A DNA stretch of 64,000 nt, from NCBI GenBank assembly GCA_014529385.2, contig CM043965.1, positions 17,683,912-17,747,911 of the forward strand. Reading direction: 5' to 3'. Source of the DNA: Adiantum capillus-veneris (Eukaryota > Streptophyta > Polypodiopsida > Polypodiales > Pteridaceae). The notes beneath the pieces were generated by a model. That model was not told the origin of the DNA and made no database searches. It was given only the letters and a program-made list of their open reading frames with translations. Below are positions 10,605 to 23,456 of this stretch, piece after piece; position 1 is the first letter of the stretch, and every line of letters starts with the position of its first letter. The position numbers and the translations under genes are program-made.

Positions 10605-11961
10605 GTGCGCGGGCTACTGTATTTTTTGAATAATGTTGGGGCCCTTAGGGTTCAATCCGGAGCCCTTGGGTTCATTTTTTTGGTAATAAGTCTCGATGTA
10701 TTGCCCCAACTTGTTATGGTTTGGGGTTTTGTTTTTCTGTAAACCCAAAGGACTTTTCTTGCTTGGCTTAAGAGCTCCTGGTTCTTATCACAGTGAGATC
10801 TGAGGAAATTGCTTAGGTTGTTGCTGATCTTGCTATCACATATAGTTTTGAGACTTGTGGACTGTAAACATCCTTAGTCTATCTTAGGCCATCCACTAAG
10901 GCCTTCTAATGTGTGCCCTAACATAAATCTACTAATCTATTAAGGAGACTCAACTTTTAAACTTAATTTTTAGCTCAGAAGAGAACACTAAACCTCTTAA
11001 GTTCTACAAATACTCTTCTAGTAAAGATGCCTTGCTGTCCATTTAAAAATCAATGATTGAATCACTCACTTTTTGGTTTTTTTGACCTTTAGAATAATAG
11101 TTTCTTCCTTATAATTCTACACAAGAAAGAGGTGGGCTTCAAGGCAGGAATGTCACCCTTAGTCCGTTCTGAACCAAAATGCTACACAATTAATTGCTCC
11201 GTGTTCGAGTCTAGCATCAGAATTTAGTTCTTCTGCAAAGCACATATAAAATTTCTTGTGCAAGGTGTAACCAGCTTGCCCATTTCAATATGATAAATGG
11301 ATTACCTTTTTTATGTGGATACAAGACAAGAAATACCGTCATTCGAACCGGCATGAATATGTTGATAATTGTGACCTCGGGGGGTTATCCCCAAAATTGT
11401 AAGTATATAGCACGTCAGTTCAAAATAGGGGTTTTCTAATTGGGATTTTTTCTCCAAATTAAATAATTACATTCATAGAAAGGTGTTTTTATTGCATTTT
11501 GATTTTTAAAAAAAGAAAAAGAGGTTATTTTATTATCTGTAAGCATGGAGATGTACGGGTTTTTATAAGAACCTTTGAGCACACGCAGTATAGGTTATTT
11601 CTTGTAAGTGACCTATCCCAGACTGTAACATGGTTGAGTTCTGTTAGGTCTGCCTTATATTTGCATTCCATGTTTGAACAAAAATGCTGATGATCTTTTT
11701 GTTTGTATGACGGTTTCAACTAAGGATTTGGCTTCTTTTATCTTTGGATTCAATAGCTTTTCAATTTATTGATGCAAAAACCACTTGCTCCAGCTAGAGT
11801 ACCTCTTTTATTTTTAAAGATGGAGTTAGATATTGAAATTCGTTATTATTTGTTAAGTCATGTACAGAAAACTATTTGTACCCATTTATACTAACTTCTG
11901 TCGTATCTCTTTTTGAGGGCTTGGGTTCAATTTGTGGATTATGTATACAAATGAGTACTCA

Positions 11962-11992
<31 letters not shown>

Positions 11993-12781
11993 TCAATCAA
12001 ACAAAAGTGACATTTTCACTCTTTTTTTTACCTTCTAAACAGATATGTTGATTGATGGGCAATGGAAATACTTGCCTCCTTTTCACTGATGAAAGTAACA
12101 AGTATTATAAGTTGTGGCTTTTAACAGAGGCTTTTTAATCAACGAGTAAAGAAAATCGAGCGAAGCCAATTTCCAAGCAAATATAAGCAACACCATTGAA
12201 AAATTGATGGGAGCGCGAGGTATATTAACGAAGAAAATAATAATGTCAACGAGCATTTTGCTCTACAAGAACACCAAAGCATGTCATTTTCTTGCCAGGC
12301 TCTATATGCTGAATTGCCCACACTATCTAAGGCACTAGTATCTCAGACCACATATGTTGGGAAGTGCAACCTTCATGCTAACCACTCCCAAATACACCAA
12401 CTGCTCTCGTGGTTGTAATACACTTTGGCCTGTTGCTATCCTCCAATATTTCCTCATCGTTCACTAATATTGTTCTAGATCTTTGAATACTTTTCTCCCT
12501 CACGGATTCTCTGTTCATTTATGGACTTGGCATGCGCATCGCATGCAATGAAGAATGAGCTAGGTCTATAAGCTTCTTTCTTGAGCCACCTACTACTTAC
12601 TAGGCCAGTAACCTTGGAGCCAAATCTACCACAGTTGGCCAAGTGAATATGTGAGTTTCTTTTAAGTATGCATGTTACCTCACACTTTACAATACAAACA
12701 AAACCATATTCGTGCATGCGGCCTCATACAAACCTATACTTGCCTTGTATCCAACACATGCACATATGCTTGCATGCTTTG
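9999..12781. other. No recognised gene; CT and CA microsatellites
   Basis: Contains (CT)n at about 10,567-10,603 and (CA)n at about 11,965-11,993. Remaining frames are short and match nothing I know. Confidence 0.5.
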
Positions 12782-12997
12782 TGTGAGTGCGCGTGCGCGC
12801 GGATGCGTGCGTGCGCGGTGCAATGCGTGTGGAGAAGGGGAGAAGCAAGAGACCGGTATGGGTGGAGCAACCTCACGAGCTGAAAGTGAGGTGCTCTTTA
12901 TTCATATATGTATAATGAATAAGGGCATGTATACATGTGGGCGGGCGGTCGGACATCGGACGTCCGGTCCCGGGCTTGTTATAAGTGAGACTGAACA
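12782..12997 (-). repeat. Left terminal repeat of the TRIM-like element
   Basis: Begins TGTGAGTGCGCG and shares with the right copy GGAGAAGCAAGAGACCG and TTCATATATGTATAATGAAT. Inner end assigned at ...CTGAACA by length and by the ACA ending. Confidence 0.55.
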
Positions 12998-15019
12998 CTT
13001 GATCACTGTCAAAGTGGGAGTTTAGCTCGACCACTAAACCATTAGAGAGCAAACTGCGAATACGCATAAACCATGGCGAGATTTTGAGAAAAATCTGGTA
13101 GAGTTTTCCCTGGAAACTAAGCAAAAACTCAAAAAAAGTCTCACCAAATACGCACGAAAATAGGCACACAGTGTCTCAGTAAACACATCCACAAATGGCA
13201 TACATAGCACTGCCAAAACCCTCGCAAAACAACTCACTCTTGATCGAGTGGCTCTATGGATGTATACCTGTCCAAAAACACATGTAAACCTGCGAACTTG
13301 CTACCTACGAGCTATGGCTAGATCAAACTACATCCGCGTAATGCATACATAACATGAAACTGCAGAAAACGATGCAAAAATTGCTCTATAGTGCTCCACA
13401 CAAGCTGCACTGCAACCTATGAGCAAAACCGTTGAAAAACTCGCAACTACTACCTCATTGCTTGGTGAACACGTCGACCATAAAAACCTGCCAAGAGGAG
13501 CTGAGTGGGCTCAAGGAAAACCCTGCTCTGGAATGGTCCGTTAGAGCCGTATCTGTTGGTATGTGCTGGGAAACTGCGAAGCTGTCGTCGCCGTGGAGAG
13601 TACGTCGGAGCCAAATCCGCTCCGGAATGGGCGCTAGAGGAGAGCCAATGTCGCTCTTGCTCTCTGGTCGCCTGGTGTGTCGAGGTCGAAAATCGTCGTT
13701 GATGCCGTCTTCCGTCGGGCAGAAGTGCGCTAGCCGTATAGTCGCATGATTGGTGTTAAAATCGATTCGGAGCTAATGTCAAGAGCTGAGACCGAGCTAA
13801 TGCGAAACACCGAGAAAAATCGCTAAAGCCGAGCCGCTAAATCAGTGTCGAAATTTGATATCGATAGCCGATGCTCGAAGTCGTGGAGGAGGAATGCCGG
13901 GACGTTGAGAAGACGCCGAATTCGGTGTCGAAATCGATGCCGAGTCGTCGAAAAACCGTAGCCGAGGAGAAGCCGATGTCGGCTGATGTCTTGGCTTACT
14001 CGTCGAAGCTCTCTCTCTACCTCTCACTCACTCGCTATCTCTCTCTCGTTCTGTCAACTCACACGCTCACGCTCTATCTCTCAAGCTCTCACTTGCTCTC
14101 TCTCAGTCTCTCTCTCTCACAACTCTTGCTCACTCGCTCTATCGAGGCGTGTGTGAGTCGAGATAGAGAGTCGAAGGGCCGGGTTTATCCCTTGCACACG
14201 AGGAGTCTAGGAGTCAGTGTTCGGGGGAGTGGGGGGGGGGTGCTCGAGGGTTTTAGTGGGAACAGTGCCTTGTACACACTATAGTGTGAAGGCAAAGTTT
14301 TGAAAAAAAAAAACTTTAATTGACTGCTTGGTCACTTGTCACAAATTGACGAACTCTAATGAAATTGCAGGCTTTGCGTGTGACGAGCACTTGCGAGCTG
14401 CAGGGATGGGGTGTGTGTGTGAGCAATACCACCACTGTCTGCGACTCCTGCCCTACCAAGCTAAGCTTTTGATTTGCCTGCAGCTTGCACGATTAACCGG
14501 CTGTACCCGCTTCTCTTGTCTCCGCCTGCAAGTCCTCAACCTTGGCTCGAATTTGACACTGCCCTGCCAGACCCGCTGCTACCGATGCTCTCAAGCTTCT
14601 ATTGCTTGCATAAGCTTACTGCCTGCAGCTCACGGGCTCGGCTTTGCTCAAAAAATTGACTGTCGACTGCTCCCCCAATCCCCATGCTTGGACTTGGTCC
14701 AGCCTCCTACACACAGTGAGGCTGCTTTGCTAGATGCCGAGCTTCGATTCTCACCTCCAAGCTAAGATTTGCACACGAGCCTCTGTTCCTGTAGAGATCT
14801 TTGTTTTTACAGAGATGCCATCGAAAACTCTCTAGATTCGCAACGCCAGAGAGGGGCTGTGCGTGCCGAGTAGCCGGGAATCGTCGAGATGTCTGATCCG
14901 TGTCAGATCCGCCCCGAATCAACTCGATTTGGTGCAGCGAATCGCCGAGCTTCGAGAAAATTGCCGTTGCCGTTGAGACACTGCCGTCGCCACTGTCGAG
15001 CGGTAGCTCCGATACCACT

Positions 15020-15238
15020 TGTGAGTGCACGTGTGCGCGGATGCGTACGCGGTGTGATGCGTGCGGGAAAGGGGAGAAGCAAGAGACCGATATAAGTGGA
15101 ACAACCTCAAGAAATTAGTGATTGAGGTGCTCCTTATTCATATATGTATAATGAATAAGGGCATGTACACATGTGGACATGCGATCGGACAACGGACGTT
15201 CGGTCTCAGGCAAAAGACGTAGCAGCTTTACCCCAACA
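15020..15238 (-). repeat. Right terminal repeat of the TRIM-like element
   Basis: Begins TGTGAGTGCACG next to the primer-binding site and ends CCCCAACA, which on the minus strand gives a TGTTGGGG start. Matches the left copy over about 190 bp with many substitutions. Confidence 0.55.
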
Positions 15239-15958
15239 CTTTGCTTTTGAAAGATTTGTTGTGGGAACAAAACACTTGTTCTCAACTTGAGGCACCCTTA
15301 CATCCCAACGTGTTTCGAAGAAAGTACCAATGGTTTATTGATAGCTGTCTCCATGACGTGTGAAGCCCCTTCTGGCATTGGTAATGGTGAAGGTCAACTA
15401 AACGCGGCTTGATGGTGGATATTGCCAAGGATAAAGTGAGATAAGAGCTTTTGGTTGGAGTGAAGCTTATGCAAATATGCTTGGCAGAGAGCCACGATGA
15501 TGTCTGGAGGGAAACAAGGAAATTTTAGGGAGTATCTCTAGGTAGGTGTTGTCTACAAAGAGAAAGGCACCAATGGAACTCCCTCAAGAATACTAATCTC
15601 TTGTACTCCTTTGTTCAATAGGTAGCAGGAGAGTAGAAAGAGGGAGCAATCATAGAGAAGTTGGACCGGACCCAGTGCTTGAGAAGGCTAAAAGCTTAGA
15701 AAACTTACATTTAGCGTAGATGGTTAACGTTTTTGGGCTTGAGTGGAGTTGTGTGTGGATTGTTGATTGGCTTGAAGGTTTCCGAGAGGCTCTTGAGGAT
15801 TGGTCGTCTTACCGAAGACCATGTTAGAGAGTAGCGGAGTGAAGTAGGGACCAGGTTCTGCCACCGCCGACGCCTCTCAATACTTGTCGAAGCCAGCAGT
15901 CTGCGTCGGCGCGGTGGAACAAGCTCTTCGAAGCTGCGTAATCCTACGAAGGTTTACA
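15239..15958. other. No recognised gene
   Basis: Mixed-composition sequence with only short frames; nothing identified. Confidence 0.4.
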
Positions 15959-16375
15959 AAAAAAAAAAAGGGAAACTTATCAAAATACTCCCGTCAAAAT
16001 TCCCAAAATACCCCTCAAATTTTAAAATTTTTCCCCAAAATTTCATGCTTATTTTTGACTAAAACTTCCCAAAATGCCCTTCAATTTTATCAAAATTCCT
16101 AATATTAATCCCGCATACATCTCTCAAGACATGATTTTTGACAACTCTTCTTAGGAATTTTAGTTCTGTAATGTTAGAAAATATTAGGAGCACGATTTGT
16201 GATCCTATTATTTTTCAGCTTGTTTATGTAACACTCTTAAAGATGGACCTCTATTATTAGAAAAGGATAAGGTACTTGAAAGTTGGAGCAATCCAAAAAA
16301 AACGGCGCAATGGCCTTTTGGAAATTTTTGAAATTTATGGGATATTTTGAAAAATTTCACAAAATATCCATATCA
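15959..16375. repeat. Foldback-type repeat A with CCCAAAATACCCCTC arms
   Basis: The left arm (about 15,970-16,100) is built of imperfect units containing TTCCCAAAATACCCCTCAAA. The right part (about 16,310-16,375) carries the reverse-complement type of sequence (GGGATATTTTGAAAAATTTC), with a ~200-bp AT-rich middle. The same arrangement recurs at 52.4-52.9 kb. No transposase is present. Confidence 0.45.
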
Positions 16376-17190
16376 ACTTTAGCAGGGTTGTGTATGACCT
16401 TTGTTATTGTAATCCAAACTAGTCCACGTGCCGGTGCGGACTGGTTCCTCGCACAAGGCGGCACCATTGTCTATGACGACGGATTCGAGCACTGTTGCAA
16501 CGGGGTTGGTCGTTTCTGCAGATGATTTTCAAAAATTTTATGTAAAATTGACAACTTAGTAAAACTTGATCACATTTATATTAAACAAAAGGCTCTCGTG
16601 CACGTTGGACATCTACCAGAATGGGGCAGTGGTGCCACATATCCATTTTGGTGGTTGTCCAGCTTTATCGACATGCCTAGGAGTGCTTTATTTAAATATA
16701 ACTGTGATCAAGTTTAATACATTCATCAATTTTTTTTTTTTGTTTTGGTTGTAGTTTAAGTGAAGAAAAGTCTTATGTGTTTTAAACATTTCATCAGTTC
16801 ACATTATTGGCCAAATGAAAGTGTATGTCTCATACACGTAAAAATTAAATACTAAAACAATGAGGGCATTTAATTATGTAATCCTTCAATTGGTCGTGGT
16901 TCCCAAGGATGGGGAAGGGCTTCCTTGACTCATGATTCTGTCTGCCGTGATCTTTAGTGGTTTAGAGGCCCATAACAATGATGTGGATTGTGTACAAAAT
17001 TGTGGCTAAGAGCAGAGCTCTCAGAGTTGCCCCTTTCCTCAAGAAGCACATACAAAATTCACAAGCCGGGTTCTGTTCCTTCGAGCTTGATTCTATCCAA
17101 GGTAATGGAGGATGTTTTGACGATATCTGATTCTCATTTTAGAGATAGATGTAAGCTCATTCTGAGCAAGATGTAAAAGAACATACAAGG

Positions 17191-17257
<67 letters not shown>

Positions 17258-18599
17258 CAGCCAAAGGATGCCAACTAAGCTAGTAAACTTAAAAATCAGC
17301 AAAATTTTAAGGATCAAAATGCTATTGAAGACCATCTTCCACGATTTCTCTACTTGGGAGTGTATCGGTTGAAAGCTCTTGTGGTGTTTGAGGTTAGAGC
17401 TCACCCCCCTCCCACTGTGCCTGTTGCCCTCCCTCCTCATCCCACGCATGAGCTCGTAGCTTGTTCGCACGTGTTGTCTCATAGGAGTGTGCTTATTTGT
17501 TGTTGTCTCATAGGAGTGCTTATTCTTGTTGCAGATTTGTTGATGATATGCTGCCCGACTTTGCTTGCAGATGAAATGTTGATGATATGTCGCCTTGTTG
17601 TGCAACCTAGATATGTCTCGTTCACAACCCTTTTCTGCCCTCAAAGTTGAGCTTGCAATTTGTCCGCGCGCACATGGACGGGCTTGGAGATCACTCATTG
17701 ATGTGAATGAAATTCATTGTGACTTCATCACATCATTCTCATAACCCATTTTTAATTGAGCGCATAACTCGTCCGCGTGCATGTAGACAGGCTCCAAGCT
17801 TGCCTTAGGAGGACCCGAAATAAAATCTTCCAAACCTTCATCGCCATCCACAACCTGGAATTCTACAGCTGCCTTGGATTCATTAGGATGCTTAAACTAT
17901 CAATGCATGGATTTATATGCATTTTGCCTTGGACACACTCATGATCAAGCTCATTCAAACACTGAACATGGCACCGGATTGGCCCATACGAGTTCTCGTA
18001 AGAATTTGGATGTTAGATATGCCTTGGCATAGGGCCGATTCCCTCTCTCTGCATTTGGCAATGACAAGCACTTGAATGGAATGCTCCTCTAGGTGTTGAA
18101 GCATACTCATAAGACTCATGTCTTTCACTTTGTAGTTCTATCTCTTGGTAGTCTACTTTCTTGTGTTCTATGTCACTACCATTAGTGAAAAAATGGTAGC
18201 TCCTAAAGAGAGCTATACTCATTTCCTCATGGGTGTGATGAAATATGTCTTGAAATGTGAAGACCATGCTTAGGCTTCATTCAAAACCTTCATCTCTAGC
18301 AACATGATCTTGCGACAAACCAACTATCCTCATCATTCCTATGCTGCCTTATAGCTTGGATTTGGCACCAAAATGGATGGCATCTTAGAAGGATGGAATG
18401 ATGGGATGAGCTTTGCAATGATATACTTCTAATGATTGTTGTGATTGCTATGACCAAAGCAAATATAGACAATCTAGGTAGTTTAACTGCTTGTCTGAGG
18501 AAAGAGACAACATTCAAGTGCAAGTTACTCCAAGGTACAAGCGATGGCCATGGATTTCAATTGGCATGTTGTAATTATTTACTATTGGCCTTTGATAAA
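16376..18599. other. No recognised gene; TA/GA microsatellite at 17,192-17,254
   Basis: A compound (TA)n(GA)n tract lies at 17,192-17,254. 16,425-16,520 is locally GC-rich. The 201-codon minus-strand frame at 17,093-17,698 reads through this microsatellite and looks like chance. Confidence 0.4.
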
Positions 18600-18935
18600 C
18601 AGTCAACCCATAGTCCTTCCTCTCGTCACTCTGAAAGAGAATAGAGGAAACAAAGGGAGAAAAGGGCAAGAAAGAGGTCACCCTCTTCTCCTTCTTCTTC
18701 ATCTTCCTCCTCTTCCGATGAAAGCAATAGCTATTCTTCTAGAGAATACAAGAGGGGAGGACATCGCAAACCTTACCCTGCATGAAGAAGGTCCCAAAAG
18801 CTCAAGAAATTCAAAGAGGGAGGAAAGAGTATTTCTTTTTTCACCTATGATGGCACCATTGGTGCCACCGACAAAGTATTGGCCTTCATCCAGCAATCTG
18901 ATGCGGCCTTTGGAGACGAGGGCTTCCTGTTATGT
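18600..18935 (+). pseudogene. Ty3/gypsy gag fragment, same family as the element at 59-64 kb
   Basis: The frame encodes SREYKRGGHRKPYPA, a stop, then KKFKEGGKSISFFTYDGTIG and TDKVLAFIQQSDAAFGDEGF. The gypsy element near 63.2-63.4 kb encodes nearly the same strings in the opposite orientation (SPREYKRGGHHKSYPA, KKFKEGGKSISFLTYDGTFG). Similarity ends abruptly at about 18,935, where PLE-2 begins. Internal stop at the PYPA* position; a dead fragment. Confidence 0.7.
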
Positions 18936-20198
18936 TTGGCTGGATGTACACATTTCCACTATTTTTTTTTATACAATAATGACTTTTTAAGGAAACACAT
19001 CGTACCTACTTGTAATTGCATTAATCATACCGAGTTTACATCTCAATTTGATAAATTTGGATCACACACTTGTACTTCAAACCTAGAAATTTTTGAGGAT
19101 CATGGGATTCATGTGTTGCTTAACAAAGGGTTAAATCACATTCCTCTTCCACCATTTAACCCTCACTTGGATTTTGTGTTGTGCTTCTTAACTACTTTAC
19201 CGACTTGGTTAATAAACTCCAATTGGAGTCAGAGGTGTTCCATACCCTCTCTCAACTACTTTTTCACTCCTTCTCAAACAAGGGAGTAAACTTGAACCCA
19301 TAGTGGCTTAGCACTGACACTACTTGGTATACTCTAGATATACTTACAAAAATTAGAGATCTCGCTTCTAAATTTTTTATTGTGGGTTTTGACAAAGCTG
19401 GAAATACAGCTACAATTATTTCTAAATAGCTTGTGCACTTGGCAGCACTAGATAGACTGAATGGAGATGAATTTTCCATTACTCTCTTAATCCAAATGAT
19501 ACTGGGAATCTACTTACACCACAACTTCAACAACTAGGTTACAAACCTAACAAAAAACTACGTGTACTCTTTCCTACTTACAAAGGACACAAACATAAAT
19601 TTAGATGGATCTCAAATGCTTCAAATGAAATTTGTACAAAAATTACAGAATGCATGACTAAATGTCATGATTTAATTCTCACAGAACTAGAACACCATTG
19701 TGCAACTAAACAAAAAACAACTCACAAATTTCTTGGGATCAATTACAATCTTTTTTGGATAATCAAGAATAGTACAGATCTTTCTTAAACCTCCAAAACA
19801 AATTATGTAATCTTTACGTGGCTTATTTTGAATACAAATGGTATCTCAGACAATTACATAACTCTAGAACACAAAAAAAACTCACACAATTTATATATAC
19901 CGCATGATATATGGATGATATTCTTAGCTTAGGCAATAAATTTTTCAAAGAACAACTTATGGACATTTATTCCCTTAATGTGCTTAAAATAGAAGATACC
20001 TCTAACACAATGAATTTATTAAATGGAGAACACTTTACAACTAGTACAACTTATCTTATGATTAAAAAATATGTTACTAGCACCATGGATTTTACAACAA
20101 GATATAGTTGAAAACTAGATAAATTTCAATTCACTACTAATGAATTTATCAAAGAAAAAAGTAATCGCCCTTATAAAAAGGAAATTAATACTTGCTTT
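18936..20198 (+). pseudogene. PLE-2: Penelope-like reverse transcriptase, 5' part (interrupted by copia)
   Basis: Read in pieces because of frame breaks, this segment parallels PLE-3. It has YNNDFL, then a CNC-x-x-H block (Cys codons from 19,011), IFEDHGIHVLLNKGLNHIPL, later LYVAYFEYKW, and RT motif C YMDDILSLG at 19,908-19,934. An in-frame TGA sits just before YMDD (19,905-19,907). The tail KSNRPYKKEI matches PLE-3 NSNRPYKAAL. At 20,194-20,198 (GCTTT) the copia element is inserted; the coding sequence resumes at 25,701. Multiple stops and frameshifts make it dead. Confidence 0.65.
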
Positions 20199-20276
20199 TG
20201 TTAGGAAATATGACGTAGCTAAGTAGATGATTGAGTAGATTACTTAATGGAGAGAGATAATTTACACACATAAGAG

Positions 20277-20364
<88 letters not shown>

Positions 20365-20987
20365 ACGTGGTTCACCCAATGTGGACTACGTCCACGGGAA
20401 AGCAACCACTCAATGGCTTTAGTACTTCAAAACAAGAAGTAGGTTACAAAGGGATTATACCCTTTTGGAGCTCCCACCTTGCTTCACTCTCACCACCTCA
20501 CACCCACCTTGTTGCATCAACTTCACACTATGAAATGTGTATAGAAATGGCTTCCTTTTATAGGCCAAAAGAGCTGCCCTCTCTCATGAGCGGCAGCCAT
20601 GTGCAACCGCCCTTGTGTAGATAAGTCCAAATCGGACCCTCCAATCCGCCCATGTGTGGCCATCCTTGAGAAGACAAGTCCTCCTTTGAATTCGGCCACC
20701 GGCCATTGACTTTCGACCACCGGCCACTGACTACCGGCCACCGGCCGGCCGGTTTTCGACCACTTTCCGGTCATAATATTCCGGCGGAAAGGAATATTTC
20801 GGTGAAGCTAGACTCGAGCTTAGGCTCGAGATTGGGCGTGAAAATTTTTGGTTTCGAACGAGTGATTTTATTTTTCGACGAGTTATTTTTCTTCACGCAC
20901 GATGGCACTCCTCGTAATGGGGACCTTATAAATGTGCGTTTTTAACACAAAAAATTACAAGGGGTAAATCAGGCTCCATACTTCACA
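20199..20987 (-). repeat. copia 3' LTR
   Basis: Plus-strand ends TGTTAGGAAATATGACG and CATACTTCACA. Contains a (TA)n(GA)n microsatellite at about 20,279-20,360, whereas the 5' LTR has only (GA)n at that place. Confidence 0.9.
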
Positions 20988-21000
20988 ATCTCCCACTTGG
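20988..21000 (-). other. copia polypurine tract
   Basis: Minus strand reads CCAAGTGGGAGAT directly before the 3' LTR, the usual copia plus-strand primer position and composition. Confidence 0.8.
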
Positions 21001-21046
21001 AGACCGATCTCCAAACCAAATCTTGACTGCTTTCCATCCTGGCTTC

Positions 21047-21583
21047 TTATCCTTGAATGCCGATTGAAGATGAGCAAAAGCTCAACTTCTCCTTGTTGAC
21101 CACCTTTGTAAACATATCTGTAGGATTTTCACTTGTATGCACCTTTCCTAGCTTTAGCTGCCCCTCTTCCAAAAGAGTGCGTATGAAATGATATCTCACC
21201 TCAATGTGCTTTGTCCTTGAATGAAAGGCTGAGTTCTTTGGAAGATGGATAGCGCTTTGTCTATCACTGTACAAGACACAATTGTCTTGTTTAAATCCAA
21301 GCTCTCCTAAGAATCTGTGAAGCCACATAATTTCTTTGCTTGCCTCCGTCATTGCTACATACTCTGCTTCCGTGGTAGAAAGTGAGACCACTTTCTGCAG
21401 CTTTGAAGACCAACTTACTGCTGTGCCTCCAATCGTGAAGACATAGCCAGTAGTGCTCCTTCGAGTATCTTTGTCACCTGCCATATCTGCAGTAGCATAC
21501 CCTTCTAGAAAAATATCAGTTCCTCCAAAATACAAAGCATTTGTTGTTGTCCCTTTTAGATACCTAAGTATCCACTTCACAGC
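21047..21583 (-). pseudogene. copia RNase H domain
   Basis: 177 codons, uninterrupted. It begins VKWILRYLKGT, then ATADMAGDKDTRRSTTGY with the catalytic Asp, SLSTTEAEYVAMTEA with the catalytic Glu, CVLYSDRQSAIHLPKN with Asp, and RTKHIEVRYHFIR. Joined to the RT frame except for one stop codon. Confidence 0.88.
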
Positions 21584-21586
21584 TTG

Positions 21587-22099
21587 CTAGTGCTCTTTAC
21601 CTGGGTTGTCCATGAACTTACTTACAACTTCCACTGCATGTGCAATGTCTGGCCTTGTCCAAACCATAGCATACACAAGAGAACCTACCGCTGCAACATA
21701 TGGAACTTTAGACATATAGGCTATCTCCTCTTGTGTCTTTGGATACATATCCTTGGTTAGTTTAAGGTGACTAGCCAAAGGTGTAGAAATCGTTTTTGCA
21801 TTTTGCATTGAAAACCTTTCTAGTACCTTCTTGATGTAATCCTCTTGAGATAGCTTTATTGTCTTCTTTGCCCTGTCCCTTGATATCTTCATACCAAGTA
21901 TCCTCTTTGCAGCACCTAAATATTTCATTGAAAAAGATTTAGATAGCTCCTCTTTTAGGTCTTTGATGTCCTGCATATTAGCACTTGCAATCAGCATGTC
22001 ATCAACATACAACATTAGGGTGATGAACTTCCCATCTCCCAAATTCTTTGTGTAGACGCAATGATCCAAGTTGCATCTTGTGATTCCATGATCCAACAT
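21587..22099 (-). pseudogene. copia reverse transcriptase, catalytic YVDD part
   Basis: Carries the intact active-site box LMLYVDDMLIAS, then SFSMKYLGAAKRILGMKISR and GSLVYAMVWTRPDIAHAV, all typical of copia RVT_2. The frame ends at a TAG at 21,584-21,586 where the family normally has Trp before QAVKWILRYLKG. Confidence 0.85.
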
Positions 22100-22191
22100 C
22101 CATCAATCGAACTTCAAGTACCATTGTCTTAATGCTTTCTTTAAACCATACAAGCTCCTCTTTAATCTGCAAACCATTTTCTCCTTACCTT

Positions 22192-23054
22192 TTACTTCAT
22201 ACCCCTTTGGTTGAAGCATGTAGGGAATGCCGTATTTACATCCATTTGCTCAAGATTTAAATCATGAGCATCCACAAAGCTTAAGACAAGCCTAATTGAG
22301 TTCATTTTTACAACATGAGAAAATATTTCATTGAAGTCAATACCTTTCTTTTGAGAAAATCCTTTTACCACAAGCTTAGACTTGTACCTTTTCTTCCCAC
22401 CTTCTTCTTCCTTCAGCTTATACACCCATTTGTTTTGTAGTGCCCGCTTACCTTTAGGCAAATCAACCAACTCCCATGTTTGGTTGCGATGTAATGAGTC
22501 CATCTCCACTTGCATGCTCTTCATCCATTCTTCTTTGGATTCGTGATGCATAGCTTCTTCGTATGATTCCGGCTCTCCAAAATCAGAGATCAAGAGATGG
22601 TTGAAGGAAGGAATGACCCTTTCTAGAGGTCTACTTGCTCTTGTAGATCTTCGGGGAAAAGGTTGAGGCTCCTCAATTGGTTGACGTTGTTGCACATTGT
22701 CACCGTTTGCGTCCTTAAGTCTTCACTGTCCTCAAGATCCATGTACTCATCACATGTTTCTTTTGTTTGTTTTCTTTCCAAGTAATCTTTGTACATATTT
22801 TGTTCGTTAAAGATTTTACCATCTTCAGGATTCCATAGGCGATACCCAAAGTCACCTTCTCCATAGCCAATGAAGAAACACTTTTTGGACTTTGCATCTA
22901 GCTTTGATCTTAGGCTTCTATCTATGTGCATGAAAGCCTCACACCCAAACACTTTGAGAAATGCACAATTCAGTGGTTTACCTGTCCATGCCTCTTCTGA
23001 AACTCCCCTATCCAATGCCGTTGAGGGTGATCGGTTGATTAAGTACACATACAT
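22192..23054 (-). pseudogene. copia integrase tail and N-terminal reverse transcriptase
   Basis: The first frame (22,623-23,054) holds the integrase C-terminal part with LKVFGCEAFMHI and KCFFIGYGEG. The second (22,192-22,695) starts the RVT_2 domain: MDSLHRNQTWELVDLPKGK, WVYKLKEE, then motif A LEQMDVNTAF. The two overlap in different frames, so a frameshift separates them; another break follows motif A. Confidence 0.8.
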
Positions 23055-23108
23055 ACTTACAGCTTCCGCCTAAAGTTCAAGCGGTAGGCCGACATGTAGC
23101 TGCATGCT

Positions 23109-23456
23109 TCATGCTCGCTCCATGATTGTTCTGTTCATCCTTTCGGAAATGCCATTTTGTTGAGGTGTCCTTGGGGTTGTTCTTTGCCTTTGAATGCCAT
23201 TGCTAGCACAAAAGCTTTTAAAAGCTTGGCTGCAATATTCGCCTCCATTGTCAGATATGAGGCATTTAACCTTAGTACCTGTTTCATTCTCCACAAAAGC
23301 TTTCCATCTTTGTAATATGAAAAATACATCGGATTTATTCTTCATTACATAAACCCAGGTTTTCCTAGTAGTACAATGAGCCACCAAGTGATGGTGTACT
23401 TGCAGGACCCCAAACGTCAGAATGAACCAACTCAAGTTTTTTATTTTTTCTTTCAT
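23109..23456 (-). pseudogene. copia integrase catalytic core, damaged
   Basis: Contains SDNGGEYCSQAF (second catalytic Asp) and TPQQNGISERMNRTIMERA (catalytic Glu). The segment that should hold the first Asp (usually HSD-x-WGP) reads WFILTFGVLQV and is followed by an apparent short deletion before RKTWVYVMK. Integrase activity should be lost. Confidence 0.8.

Larger units (their letters stand above)
12782..15238 (-). mobile_element. TRIM-like short LTR element without coding capacity
   Basis: Two direct repeats of about 216-219 bp bound a ~2.0-kb internal region. Just inside the right repeat the plus strand reads AGCTCCGATACCA (15,005-15,017), whose complement is TGGTATCGGAGCT, one mismatch from the tRNA-Met primer-binding site, two bases from the repeat end. 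This sets minus-strand orientation. The element is flanked by CTTTG on both sides (12,777-12,781 and 15,239-15,243). No Gag or Pol was seen inside; the internal part is rich in GTCGAAG/GCCGA-like strings and CT tracts. The last ~28 bp of the two repeats differ (both end ACA), which is odd and lowers confidence in the outer limits. Confidence 0.6.

Noticed and set aside
17093-17698. 201-codon minus-strand ORF
   Set aside because: It reads through a TA/GA microsatellite and shows no recognisable domain.
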